Positions 9,421 through 17,042 of a stretch of 64,000 nucleotides of DNA are shown one piece after another. The notes beneath the pieces are model-generated. The model saw nothing but the letters and a program-made list of their open reading frames with translations. It was not told the origin of the DNA and did no database searches. The position numbers and the translations under genes are program-made. Position 1 is the first letter of the stretch. Every line of letters begins with the position of its first letter. Source of the stretch: G965220825 sp965220825 (GTDB taxonomy: Bacteria; Pseudomonadota; Alphaproteobacteria; UBA828); NCBI GenBank assembly GCA_965220825.1, contig OZ244839.1:3162001-3226000 (forward strand), in the 5' to 3' direction.

Positions 9421-10329
9421 TCAGTCCCTGGGTCTGAAGATGTAGATCAGGATGGCGACGAAGAACATCATCACCACCGCGCCGATCATGCCGATCGCCG
9501 CGGCGAAGCCCTGTCGCCACAGACCGATCTTGAACGCCTGGTCGTACATGAAGACGGTCCAGGTATAGGTCGGCGAAGCGCGGTTGAAGCCGCCGAAGAT
9601 CAGATATTCGTCAATAACCGCCATCGAGGTTCCGAAGCGCAGCACCACCAGGATCATCATGATGGGTGCGAGCCTCGGCAGCGTCACATGCCAGAATAAC
9701 TGCCATTCGTTGGCGCCGTCGAGCCGTGCGGCCTCGTTCAGATCCTTGGGGATCACCGCGAGGCCTGCGAGGAAGAAGATGGTGTGGTAGCCGAGGCCCC
9801 ACCAGATTTCCATGATCGCGATGGAAGGGAGCGTCAGCGGGGTTCCGCCCAGCCACTGCGGCGCGTTGTGGAAGGTGAATATCTCCAGCACTTCCACCAG
9901 AATGAAGTTGATGGGCCCCACCTGGTAGTTGTACATCCACTTCCACAGGACGAAGACGAGCGTGCTCGGAATGATCGCGGGGATCAGCAGCACCACGCGA
10001 TAGAAGGTCGCGAGCCCGGGCTCCCTGACGCGGTCCACCAGGATTGCCAGCAGCAAGGGCAGGATGATGGTTCCGGGCAGGAACATCATGGTGAACAGCG
10101 CCGCGCGCCACAGGCTGGTCCACATCAGGGGGTCGTTGAAGGCCTCGATATAGTTGGCGAGGCCGATCCAGCGCGCGGGCTCGTTGGTCAAAAACTCGAA
10201 GTCGGTGAAGCTGATCCAGATCACCCGGATGATCGGGTAGACCTGATAGCCGATGAAGAACACCAACGCCGGCGCCAGCAGGACCCACGCGTTGAAGGTC
10301 CGGAGCGCCCTGGTGGACGAATAGTGCAT
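9421..10329 (-). CDS. Carbohydrate-type ABC transporter permease, MalF/UgpA class
   Basis: A roughly 302-residue CUT1 permease with about six membrane helices; the first begins near residue 16 after M-H-Y-S-S-T. The EAA loop reads N-E-A-A-R-L-D-G-A-N, followed by V-T-L-P-R-L. A GTG codon lies directly before the ATG at 10327-10329; the ATG is taken as start, and no clear ribosome site separates the two. It pairs with the MalG-class permease downstream to form the channel, with substrate delivered by the Tat-exported binding protein encoded upstream. As in many such operons a shared ATPase encoded elsewhere (MsmK/UgpC style) would be required. Confidence 0.9.
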   Translation of the reverse strand: MHYSSTRALRTFNAWVLLAPALVFFIGYQVYPIIRVIWISFTDFEFLTNEPARWIGLANYIEAFNDPLMWTSLWRAALFTMMFLPGTIILPLLLAILVDRVREPGLATFYRVVLLIPAIIPSTLVFVLWKWMYNYQVGPINFILVEVLEIFTFHNAPQWLGGTPLTLPSIAIMEIWWGLGYHTIFFLAGLAVIPKDLNEAARLDGANEWQLFWHVTLPRLAPIMMILVVLRFGTSMAVIDEYLIFGGFNRASPTYTWTVFMYDQAFKIGLWRQGFAAAIGMIGAVVMMFFVAILIYIFRPRD

Positions 10330-10465
10330 CACGCGGGATTCGCGCCCGGTGCTACGGGCGCCCGTCGGAGGTGCGCACCGCCGACGGTATCGGGGGCGGT
10401 GTCGGGATCATGTGGGGTGCGCCGGGGGCGGTGCGTCGTCGGCACACCGCCCCCGGAGACCGCGT

Positions 10466-11842
10466 CTAGGCGCGCTCGAGCTCGGCGCGCACCGCATCCA
10501 TGGTGTTCTGCAAGGCGACGCGCGGGTCGGGCTCTTCGCCCTTGAGATAGGTTTCCCAGGACGCCTGGCCGATGATGAACTGCTGCAGGCCGAACAGGTG
10601 GTTGGTGATTGCCTTGGCCTGGTCGAGCTGGCTCCGCACCAGCGCCACGAAGTCCGGCATCCAATCGGGACGGTCGGCTTCCCACTCGGCGTAGATCGAC
10701 TTGTAGGGTGGGAGCTGCCCGGGATGTGCCGTCTCGGTGCCGGCGATGGAATCCTGCCAGATCTGACGGTCGTAGGTGAGCGCACGGATGTACTCGGCAA
10801 CCTTTTCCTTGTTCTTGCCGTGCTTGAAGAGCGCGCAGCCGGTCGTCCAGAAGACGGTCGAGCCTTCGCCGCCGGCGAACTTGGGAAGCCCGGCCATCTT
10901 CAACGCGGTGGGGTCGTCCCAGTACTGGGCGAAGCGCAGCGGCGCATTGAAATATTTCGTGTAATAGCCGACGCGCTGCGCGGCGAAGGCGACCTCGTCC
11001 GGGGTCCCGTTGACACCGCCGTCGGTCGCGCCCGCAAGCAGGATGTCGGGGTGCGAGAGCGCCATGATCTTCTTCATCAGGATCAGCGCCTCGACGGACG
11101 CGTCATGGGTGAAGTCGAACAGGCCGTCGGAGGTGTAGACGTCGCTGTTCAGGCTGTGGGTCATGGGTGCGATCGAGCGCCAGCCATGGGCGTCGAAGGT
11201 GGCGCCGAAGGGCGCCGCGCCGCTGTCCACCACGGCCTGGGCATTGGCCAGATAGTCGTCCCAGGTGACGGGCGGGGCGTCGCCGAGCCCGGCTTCGGAC
11301 GTGATGCCCGAGTGCCAGCCCATGCCGATGACGTCCAGCAGGAACGGCCAGCCGTAGAGCTTGCCGTCGATGGTGCACTCGTCGCGGATCGCCGGGATCA
11401 GGTCGGCGACCACGTCGTCGGGGATATACGGATCCCATGGCTCGATGACGTCGGCTTCGATCATCGCCGTCATTTCCACGAACGGCGTCTGGCCGACATA
11501 GACGTCCCAGGTGCTCTCCTGGTTCTGGGCCTCGGCGACGAAGCGCTCGATACCGAAGCCCTCCACCGGCGCGATCTGATAGTTGATGCCCGGGAACTGT
11601 TCGTTGACCTGGGGGATCGACGGGTGCAGGTCCTCGATCCATTGATAGAAGGTGGGCGACAGCGGCCGCTCCTCGGCTAAAGCGCTGCCCGTCCCGTATT
11701 TCGCGGCGACGCTCACGCCTGCGAGGCCGAGGCCCGCGGCGACACTCCGGGTTAAGAACTGGCGCCTGTCGATCGTTCCACGCAGCAGTTGCCCGCGCAT
11801 GGCGTGGCGCAGCAGATATTCCTGTTCCTTTCGTGCGACCAT
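10466..11842 (-). CDS. ABC transporter substrate-binding protein, family 1, Tat-exported
   Basis: A 458-residue extracellular solute-binding protein. The start is ATG 11840-11842, because GAGGGAG lies just upstream and the export signal begins there. The frame runs open another 207 bases upstream, but that part is repeat sequence. The signal is a twin-arginine type: D25-R-R-Q-F-L, a hydrophobic stretch A-A-G-L-G-L-A-G-V-S-V-A-A, then cleavage probably after A-L-A. Typical family-1 blocks follow, such as S-T-W-D-V-Y, W-D-D-Y, and D-E-V-A-F-A-A-Q near the hinge. Tat export implies the protein folds before crossing the membrane, which is uncommon but known for this family in Alphaproteobacteria. 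It heads the operon with the two permeases. Confidence 0.88.
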   Translation of the reverse strand: MVARKEQEYLLRHAMRGQLLRGTIDRRQFLTRSVAAGLGLAGVSVAAKYGTGSALAEERPLSPTFYQWIEDLHPSIPQVNEQFPGINYQIAPVEGFGIERFVAEAQNQESTWDVYVGQTPFVEMTAMIEADVIEPWDPYIPDDVVADLIPAIRDECTIDGKLYGWPFLLDVIGMGWHSGITSEAGLGDAPPVTWDDYLANAQAVVDSGAAPFGATFDAHGWRSIAPMTHSLNSDVYTSDGLFDFTHDASVEALILMKKIMALSHPDILLAGATDGGVNGTPDEVAFAAQRVGYYTKYFNAPLRFAQYWDDPTALKMAGLPKFAGGEGSTVFWTTGCALFKHGKNKEKVAEYIRALTYDRQIWQDSIAGTETAHPGQLPPYKSIYAEWEADRPDWMPDFVALVRSQLDQAKAITNHLFGLQQFIIGQASWETYLKGEEPDPRVALQNTMDAVRAELERA

Positions 11843-11884
11843 TGCTTTCACTCCCTCGCCGGAATTCGCATTCGTGCGATGACC

Positions 11885-11914
11885 ACTATGCGCCTTTCGG
11901 GCCCGCCTCGGCAA
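11885..11914 (-). promoter_or_regulatory. Candidate sigma-70-type promoter for the sugar ABC operon
   Basis: On the minus strand TTGCCG (11909-11914) and CATAGT (11885-11890) are separated by 18 bases, about 45 bases before the binding-protein start. Four of six bases match in each box. It lies in the only stretch of this region that is neither coding nor repeat. Confidence 0.33.
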
Positions 11915-12011
11915 GAATTTCGAGAGGCTTGCGGTCGCAGCCTTCGGGGCGTTCCGAGCCGGTCGGAGGCGGTGGAGGGTCCTGACGGCCGCCGCCTGGG
12001 TCGTCTCCGGC

Positions 12012-12190
12012 GGTGGCAAAGAAACATGCGGGCCTGGAGACCCGCGCACCTAAAGAAAAAGAAACCGCTTCGGTGTGCGGGTCTCCAGGCCCGCAACGGG
12101 CCGAAGGCCCGTCTTCGGCCGTCGCAGAGAAACAGGCGGCCCCGGAGGCCCGCGCACCTACAAAAGAGAAACCGCTTCGCCGTCGCGTCT
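12012..12190. repeat. Direct and inverted copies of the GC-rich hairpin repeat
   Basis: The gene-free stretch 11843-12240 is mostly this repeat. Two direct units of about 60 bases start near 12012 and 12120. Each runs A-rich, then GCGGGCCTGGAGACCCGC-like core (second copy degenerate), GCGCACC, an A-rich linker, and AAACCGCTTCG. An inverted core (GCGGGTCTCCAGGCCCGC) lies between them at about 12076-12094. The core is the same palindrome found in the long hairpins at 15.6, 39.9 and 51.0 kb, but here without any transposase piece. The layout resembles REP/REPIN arrays. Bases 12191-12240 show nothing recognisable. Confidence 0.8.
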
Positions 12191-12240
12191 TGCCCGGCCG
12201 CGGGAATGGAGTGACAGGACTGGTAGGTGTTAAGGCGGGC

Positions 12241-13665
12241 TCAGGCGGGGACGACCTTGCCCGGGTTCATCAGGTTGTGGGGGTCCAGCGTGCGCTTGAT
12301 GGAACGCATCAGCGACACGGCGCCCGCGCCATGTTCCGCCTCCAGGAAGTCCAGCTTGCCGAGGCCGATCCCGTGCTCGCCCGTGCAGGTACCGCCGAGC
12401 GCGAGCGCGCGGTCGATCATGCGGGCGTTCAGCCGCTTGGCTTCCGCCATCTCGCTCGCGTCCTCCCGGTCGATGAGGAAGCAGACATGGAAGTTGCCGT
12501 CCCCCACATGGCCCACGATGGGGGCGATGAGCGGGGAGGAGTCCAGGTCCTTCTTGGTTTCGAGCAGGCACTCGGCGAGGCGGGAGATGGGCACGCAGAC
12601 ATCCGTCGCCCAGCCCTGGGATCCCGGCCGCAAGGCGAGGCAGGCGTAGTAGACATCGTGTCGCGCCTGCCAGAGCGCGCTGCGGTCTTCGGGCCGGGTG
12701 GCCCAGCGGAAGTCCGAGCCGCCGAACTCCTGCACGATCTCGCGCACTTGCTCCACCTGCTCCTCCACCCCCCGCGTGGTGCCGTGGAACTCGAAAAAGA
12801 GCGTGTCCTTCGGCGGATAGTCGAGCTTGGAAAAGCGGTTGCAGGCATCCATCTGCACGTCGTCCAGAAGCTCGACGCGTGCGATCGGAATACCGGACTG
12901 GATGGTGAGAATGACCGCGTTGACGGCGGCTTCCAGCGAGGGGAAGGAGCAGACCGCCGCCGAAATCGCCTCGGGGATGCCATAGAGCTTGAGCGTGATC
13001 TCGGTCATTACGCCGAGCGTGCCCTCGGAGCCCACGAAGAGGCGGGTGAGGTCGTAGCCCGCGGCGGATTTACGCGCCCGTCCGCCGGTCGTGATGATTT
13101 CGCCGTCCGGCAGCACGACCTTGAGCCCCAGCACGTTTTCCTTGAGGGTGCCGTAGCGTACCGCGTTGGTGCCCGAAGCGCGGGTCGCGGTCATGCCGCC
13201 GAGAGTCGCGTCCGCTCCCGGATCGATGGGGAAGAACAGCCCCGTATCCCGGAGATGGGTGTTGAGCTGCTTGCGCGTGACGCCGGCCTGGACGGTCGTG
13301 TCGAGGTCTTCCGCACTCACCCGCAGCACCTCGTTCATCCGCCCCATGTCCAGCGTCACGCCCCCTTCCACGGCGCAGACATTGCCCTCCACGGACGTGC
13401 CGACGCCGAAGGGAACGACGGGCACCCGGCGGTCGGCGCAGATGCGCACGATCCTGCTCACTTCCTCCGTGCTCTCGGGGAAGGCCACCGCGTCGGGAAG
13501 CCGGGGCGCGTGGTAGGTCTCCCCGGCGGCGTGGTGCGCCCGCACCGCCTCCACGGTGGAAAGCCTCTCGCCGAGTAGATCCCGCAGCGTTTCCACCGCG
13601 CCGGCGGTGTTTCTCGCGACCTCCAGCATGCCCGGCAGCATAGCGCGGCCGCCCGCCCGGCGCAC
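12241..13665 (-). CDS. FAD-linked oxidase, GlcD / D-lactate dehydrogenase (cytochrome) type
   Basis: A 474-residue VAO/PCMH-type flavoprotein. The N-terminal FAD-binding domain includes V-V-P-F-G-V-G-T-S-V-E-G-N near residue 84, G-A-D-A-T-L-G-G-M near 150 and V-G-S-E-G-T-L-G-V near 215. The C-terminal oxidase domain ends with G-T-C-T-G-E-H-G-I-G and D-P-x-N-L-M-N-P-G-K-V. That tail is typical of glycolate oxidase GlcD and D-lactate dehydrogenases. Such enzymes oxidise D-2-hydroxyacids and pass electrons to quinone or cytochrome c. The longest frame starts at GTG 13665; ATG 13641 is a reasonable alternative and neither has a clear ribosome site. GlcE is not in the window and glcF lies at 51.3 kb, so a stand-alone D-lactate/2-hydroxyglutarate dehydrogenase is at least as likely as glycolate oxidase. 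Confidence 0.85.
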   Translation of the reverse strand: MRRAGGRAMLPGMLEVARNTAGAVETLRDLLGERLSTVEAVRAHHAAGETYHAPRLPDAVAFPESTEEVSRIVRICADRRVPVVPFGVGTSVEGNVCAVEGGVTLDMGRMNEVLRVSAEDLDTTVQAGVTRKQLNTHLRDTGLFFPIDPGADATLGGMTATRASGTNAVRYGTLKENVLGLKVVLPDGEIITTGGRARKSAAGYDLTRLFVGSEGTLGVMTEITLKLYGIPEAISAAVCSFPSLEAAVNAVILTIQSGIPIARVELLDDVQMDACNRFSKLDYPPKDTLFFEFHGTTRGVEEQVEQVREIVQEFGGSDFRWATRPEDRSALWQARHDVYYACLALRPGSQGWATDVCVPISRLAECLLETKKDLDSSPLIAPIVGHVGDGNFHVCFLIDREDASEMAEAKRLNARMIDRALALGGTCTGEHGIGLGKLDFLEAEHGAGAVSLMRSIKRTLDPHNLMNPGKVVPA

Positions 13666-13788
13666 GTCTTGCGTCGCGCGGCACTTTCAGGGCGCGAAGG
13701 GTGGAGCGGAAAAAGAGCCCCTGGCGTAGGATGGCGCCGACGGGTCGCTTCGGCCCGTGCCCCGTTCCCAAGGCTGGAGGCCTGCGCC

Positions 13789-14298
13789 ATGACCAGAACA
13801 CGCGCCCTCGACCATGTGGGCATTTCGGTACCGGATATCGATGCGGCGGTTGCCTGGTACCGCGACGTGCTCGGCTGCTACGTGCTGATGGAGCCGATGG
13901 AGGCGGTCGCGGACGACAGCCATTTCGGACAGATCGTCGGCGACATATTCGGCGAGGGCTTCCAGGGCATGAAGATCGCCCATCTGGCGACGGCGGACGG
14001 CGTCGGTGTCGAGCTGTTCGAGTTCGCCGCCAGCGCGCCGCAGGAGACCCCGTTCGCCTACTGGAAGACGAGCATCTTCCACATAGCCATCCTGGATCCG
14101 GAGATAGAGGCGCTCGCGAAACGGATCGACGAGAGCGGCGGGCGGCAGCGCAGCAAGGTCTGGAAGCTCTGGCCCGACAAGCCCTACAAGGTCTGCTATT
14201 GCGAGGACCCGTGGGGCAACATCGTCGAGATTAGCTCCCACCCTTACGTGATGACCTGGTCGAACTTCAACCCGCCGCACGGCACGGCGCAAGACTGA
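13789..14298 (+). CDS. VOC-superfamily protein (glyoxalase/bleomycin-resistance fold)
   Basis: A 169-residue protein with paired beta-alpha-beta-beta-beta units of the vicinal-oxygen-chelate fold. L-D-H-V-G-I-S-V-P-D opens the first half and supplies a metal-ligand-like His9. V-G-V-E-L-F-E-F supplies an acidic residue, F-H-I-A-I a second His, and W-G-N-I-V-E-I-S a second Glu. These four are the usual metal set. ATG 13789 is used because CTGGAGG sits 6 bases upstream and the fold starts at once; the frame itself is open further upstream. The family covers glyoxalases, extradiol dioxygenases, epimerases and resistance proteins, and nothing here chooses between them. It is convergent with the PLP enzyme that follows. 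Confidence 0.82.
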   Translation: MTRTRALDHVGISVPDIDAAVAWYRDVLGCYVLMEPMEAVADDSHFGQIVGDIFGEGFQGMKIAHLATADGVGVELFEFAASAPQETPFAYWKTSIFHIAILDPEIEALAKRIDESGGRQRSKVWKLWPDKPYKVCYCEDPWGNIVEISSHPYVMTWSNFNPPHGTAQD

Positions 14299-14300
14299 GT

Positions 14301-14318
14301 GCGCCCCGGCGCGGGCGC
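14301..14318. terminator. Short GC hairpin between convergent genes
   Basis: GCGCCC and GGGCGC form a 6-bp stem around a 6-base loop in the 22-base gap between the convergent VOC and DSD1-like genes. There is no T-run on either strand, so a bidirectional terminator is only a weak suggestion. Confidence 0.28.
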
Positions 14319-14320
14319 GT

Positions 14321-15466
14321 CTACCATTGCGGGCGCGCCTGGATTGGCCAGATGTCCACCAGCCTGTCGCCGCGCACGCAGTGGTAGACGGGGTAGAGGT
14401 TGAGCGTCCCGTAGCAATGGGGCGTCACGCACTCCAGCGCGTCGCCCACCTCGGGGTGCGGGGCTCCGGCGGGGACGGTCACGCGGCCCATATCGTCCCC
14501 GACAAGTTCGTAGAGAGAGTCCGGGTCCGCGCCGGAAGCGATTCGGGGCGGAAACTCCTCGCGGGCGAATTCCTTGATGCCGCCGTCGGTGATGACGAAG
14601 GCCTCTCGCGCGCTGATCACCGTCGTACGCACGAAGAGTGCCGTCTCGAAGGGGTGCGGGTTGCCGGGCTCGAACGGCGTGTCGAGATAGTTCACGTCCA
14701 TGAAGATGTAGCTGCCCGCCTGGCATTCGGTGAAGAGGCCCGCCTCCACGTCGATGGCATAGGTGCCGGTCCCGCCGCCGGAGACGATCCCGGGCGCGAG
14801 CCCCTCGGCCTCGAGCTTCTCCACCAGCGCCGCCAGGGGCGCGGTGCAACGCGCCTGCTGTGCCGCCCGCGCGGCGAAGTCGGGTTCGCGCTGGAAGGAG
14901 CCGTTATAGCCCTGAACGCCCGCATAGGCGGCGCCGTCGGTCTCGGCGATGCGCCGGGCGAGGGCGGTGGCGGCATCGAGGGAATCGAGGCCCGTACGGT
15001 GCCCGCCGACTTCGAAATCCACGAGCATGCAAAGAGGCTTGCCCGCGGCGCGCGCCGCGGCGGCGAGGCGGTCCGCGATCGCCGTATCGTCCACCGCGAC
15101 GAGCAGCCCGTCGGCACGGGCGTTGAGCGCGGCGAGGCGCGCGATCTTCGCGTCGTCCACCACCTGGGAGAAGAGCAAGACGCCCGAGACGCCCGCATCC
15201 GCCATGATCTCGGCTTCGGCGAGGGTCGCGCAGCACTGGCCGAGCGCACCCGCCGCCATCTGAAGCTTTGCGATCTCCACCGACTTGTGGATCTTCGCGA
15301 CCGGGCGCAGGCCGTGGCCGGCCCGGGCCAGGCGGTCCGCGAGATAGGCGATGTTGCGCTCCATCCGATCCAGATCGAGCACCAGCGCCGGCGTGGAGAG
15401 CGCGTGGCGGGATCCGTCCTGCCCGATCAGCGGGGCGTTGGGGCCGAGTTCTCCGAAGGGCGCCAT
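14321..15466 (-). CDS. PLP-dependent D-threonine aldolase / D-serine dehydratase-like (DSD1) enzyme
   Basis: A 381-residue fold-type III PLP protein. L-S-T-P-A-L-V-L-D-L-D opens the TIM barrel. R54-P-V-A-K58-I-H-K-S holds the PLP lysine (family consensus R-P-H-x-K-T-H-K). G-G-G-T-G-T-Y near residue 240 is the phosphate-binding loop. The C-terminal domain has V-T-P-H-C-Y-G-T-L-N-L, whose His and Cys match the metal ligands of D-serine dehydratase and D-threonine aldolase. Members cleave or dehydrate D-3-hydroxy amino acids with a divalent metal. The exact substrate is unknown. It starts at ATG 15466, just beside the repeat element of 15.5 kb. Confidence 0.82.
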   Translation of the reverse strand: MAPFGELGPNAPLIGQDGSRHALSTPALVLDLDRMERNIAYLADRLARAGHGLRPVAKIHKSVEIAKLQMAAGALGQCCATLAEAEIMADAGVSGVLLFSQVVDDAKIARLAALNARADGLLVAVDDTAIADRLAAAARAAGKPLCMLVDFEVGGHRTGLDSLDAATALARRIAETDGAAYAGVQGYNGSFQREPDFAARAAQQARCTAPLAALVEKLEAEGLAPGIVSGGGTGTYAIDVEAGLFTECQAGSYIFMDVNYLDTPFEPGNPHPFETALFVRTTVISAREAFVITDGGIKEFAREEFPPRIASGADPDSLYELVGDDMGRVTVPAGAPHPEVGDALECVTPHCYGTLNLYPVYHCVRGDRLVDIWPIQARPQW

Positions 15467-15531
15467 GGCGGCTTCTCGCGCAGTGGGAAAGACCCCAGGC
15501 TATCGCCATTCCCCATCCGGCGGAACCTCTC

Positions 15532-15797
15532 CCGCCGCCGCGGCTTTTGAAATGAGGTTGGGGGGTCTCCGAAGCGGTTGGTGGACAGATCAACCGCAAG
15601 GAGATCCCAATACAGGTTTGGTGCGCGGGTCTTGAGGCCCGCATTTTTCTTCTCCTCGAAAAACAAAAACATGCGGGCCTGGAGACCCGCGCACCAAAAA
15701 GGGGTCAGCTCGCGGACGAACCCTGGCGGTATGTCTTGCCAACCCGACAGCCGAAAAAACCCCGGCGTCTCGAACGTCCTGAACGAGGACACATCCT
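15532..15797 (+). mobile_element. Remnant element, copy A: conserved end, hairpin and IS481-type transposase tail
   Basis: The 384-base gap before the CaiB gene is mostly this element. From left to right it has an end segment (about 15538-15610) shared in reverse orientation with 40.0 and 51.1 kb; a long hairpin (15617-15698); and about 80 bases (15714-15792) that match the last codons and stop region of the transposase remnant in copies B and C. In the transposase frame this tail reads V-C-L-A-N-P-T-A-E-K, against E-C-L-A-N in the other copies. Compared with copies B and C, the more upstream transposase codons are missing. The transposase piece is on the plus strand here. Bases 15467-15531 and 15798-15838 show nothing else. 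Confidence 0.7.
15617..15698. repeat. Long hairpin of the dispersed repeat (copy A)
   Basis: Two 28-base arms (15617-15644 and 15671-15698) are inverted copies with two mismatches, starting TTTGGTGCGCGGGT and ending with GCACCAAA. The A/T-rich spacer is 26 bases. Each arm also contains the internal palindrome around CTCCAGG. The same arms occur at 39912-39994 and 50987-51068. Confidence 0.88.
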
Positions 15798-15850
15798 GGC
15801 GGAGCGGGAAGGCGGTCTGTAGGATCGTGCGGCGCAGCGCGGAGGAAAGC

Positions 15851-17035
15851 ATGGCGGGGCCGCTCGAGGGATACCGGGCGATCGACCTCACCAGCATGGT
15901 TTCGGGGCCCCTCGCGACCATGATGCTGGGGGACCAGGGAGCCGAGATCGTCAAGGTGGAGCCGCCGGGACAGGGGGATTACGTGCGCACCGGCGGCAAC
16001 CGGCGGGGCGGACTCGCCGCGGAGTTCCTCAACAACAACCGCAACAAGCGCTCCATCGCCGTGGATCTCAAGCATCCCGACGGCCGCGAGGTGGTGCGGC
16101 GGCTTGCCGCCGGCGCCGACCTCTTCATCCAGAACTTTCGCCCCGGTGTTGCCGACCGGCTGGGCGTGGGCGAGCCCGCCATCCGGGCGGTGCGGCCCGA
16201 TATTGTCTACCTCTCCATCAACGGCTTCGGCGAGACGGGACCGTACGCCGCGAAGCGCGTCTACGACCCCATCATCCAGGCGGCCTCCGGCCTCGCCTCC
16301 GTCCAGGGCGGCTCCGACGATGCGCGGCCCCGCCTTGTGCGCACCATCCTGCCCGACAAGCTCACCGGCGTGACGGCGGCCCAGGCGGCGACCGCCGCGC
16401 TTCTGGCCCGCGAGCGCACCGGCAAGGGCCAGCATGTCCGGCTCTCCATGCTCGACGCCGTGCTCGCCTTCCTGTGGTCCTCCGACATGGGCGGGCAGAC
16501 CTTCATCGGCGAGGAGAGCGGCAGTCAGCGCGCGGCGAGCTTCATCGACCTGATCTACGAGACGGCCGACGGCCATATGAGCGTCGCGGTGATGAGCGAT
16601 CGGGAGTGGCAGGGGCTCGCGCGGGCGGTCGGGCATCCGGAATGGCTGGAGGATCCGCGTTTTCGCACGCCCGCGCTCCGCAGCGAGAACATCGACGATC
16701 GCCTCGCCCTTACCCAGGACGCGCTGCGGACCCGCACCACCGACGAATGGATGGAGAGGCTGGAGGCGGAAGGCGTGCCCTGCGCCCCGGTGCTGACGCG
16801 GAACCGGCTGATCGACCACCCGCAGGTGGAGGCCTGCGGCACGCTCGTGCGCCTCGACCATCCGGCGGCGGGGCCGCTCCGCCAGGCCCGCCCCGCCGCG
16901 CGCTTCGGAGAGACGCCGAGCGCCATCCGCCGAGGCGCGCCGCTCCTCGGCGAGCACACCGACGAGATCCTGACGGAGGCCGGCTACGGGGCGGGGGAGA
17001 TCGCCGCGCTGCGGGACGCCGGCGCCGTGGCGTGA
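15851..17035 (+). CDS. CaiB/BaiF (family III) CoA-transferase
   Basis: A 394-residue family III CoA-transferase, which moves CoA between carboxylic acids. ATG 15851 follows a perfect GGAGG and is favoured over the longer frame, which runs through the repeat element. The N-terminus has R-A-I-D-L-T-S-M-V-S-G-P and I-V-K-V-E-P-P-G. N-R-N-K-R-S-I-A-V-D-L-K lies near residue 63. D169 in L-P-D-K-L-T-G lines up with the acyl-forming aspartate of formyl-CoA transferase. The carboxyltransferase gene begins 8 bases after the stop. Together they could activate an organic acid and then (de)carboxylate its thioester; that order is inferred from linkage only. Confidence 0.88.
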   Translation: MAGPLEGYRAIDLTSMVSGPLATMMLGDQGAEIVKVEPPGQGDYVRTGGNRRGGLAAEFLNNNRNKRSIAVDLKHPDGREVVRRLAAGADLFIQNFRPGVADRLGVGEPAIRAVRPDIVYLSINGFGETGPYAAKRVYDPIIQAASGLASVQGGSDDARPRLVRTILPDKLTGVTAAQAATAALLARERTGKGQHVRLSMLDAVLAFLWSSDMGGQTFIGEESGSQRAASFIDLIYETADGHMSVAVMSDREWQGLARAVGHPEWLEDPRFRTPALRSENIDDRLALTQDALRTRTTDEWMERLEAEGVPCAPVLTRNRLIDHPQVEACGTLVRLDHPAAGPLRQARPAARFGETPSAIRRGAPLLGEHTDEILTEAGYGAGEIAALRDAGAVA

Positions 17036-17042
17036 GGGCCAT

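Noticed and set aside
12012..12190. CRISPR-like array
   Set aside because: Only two direct units and one inverted unit, with no unique spacers of even length and no cas genes anywhere in the window.
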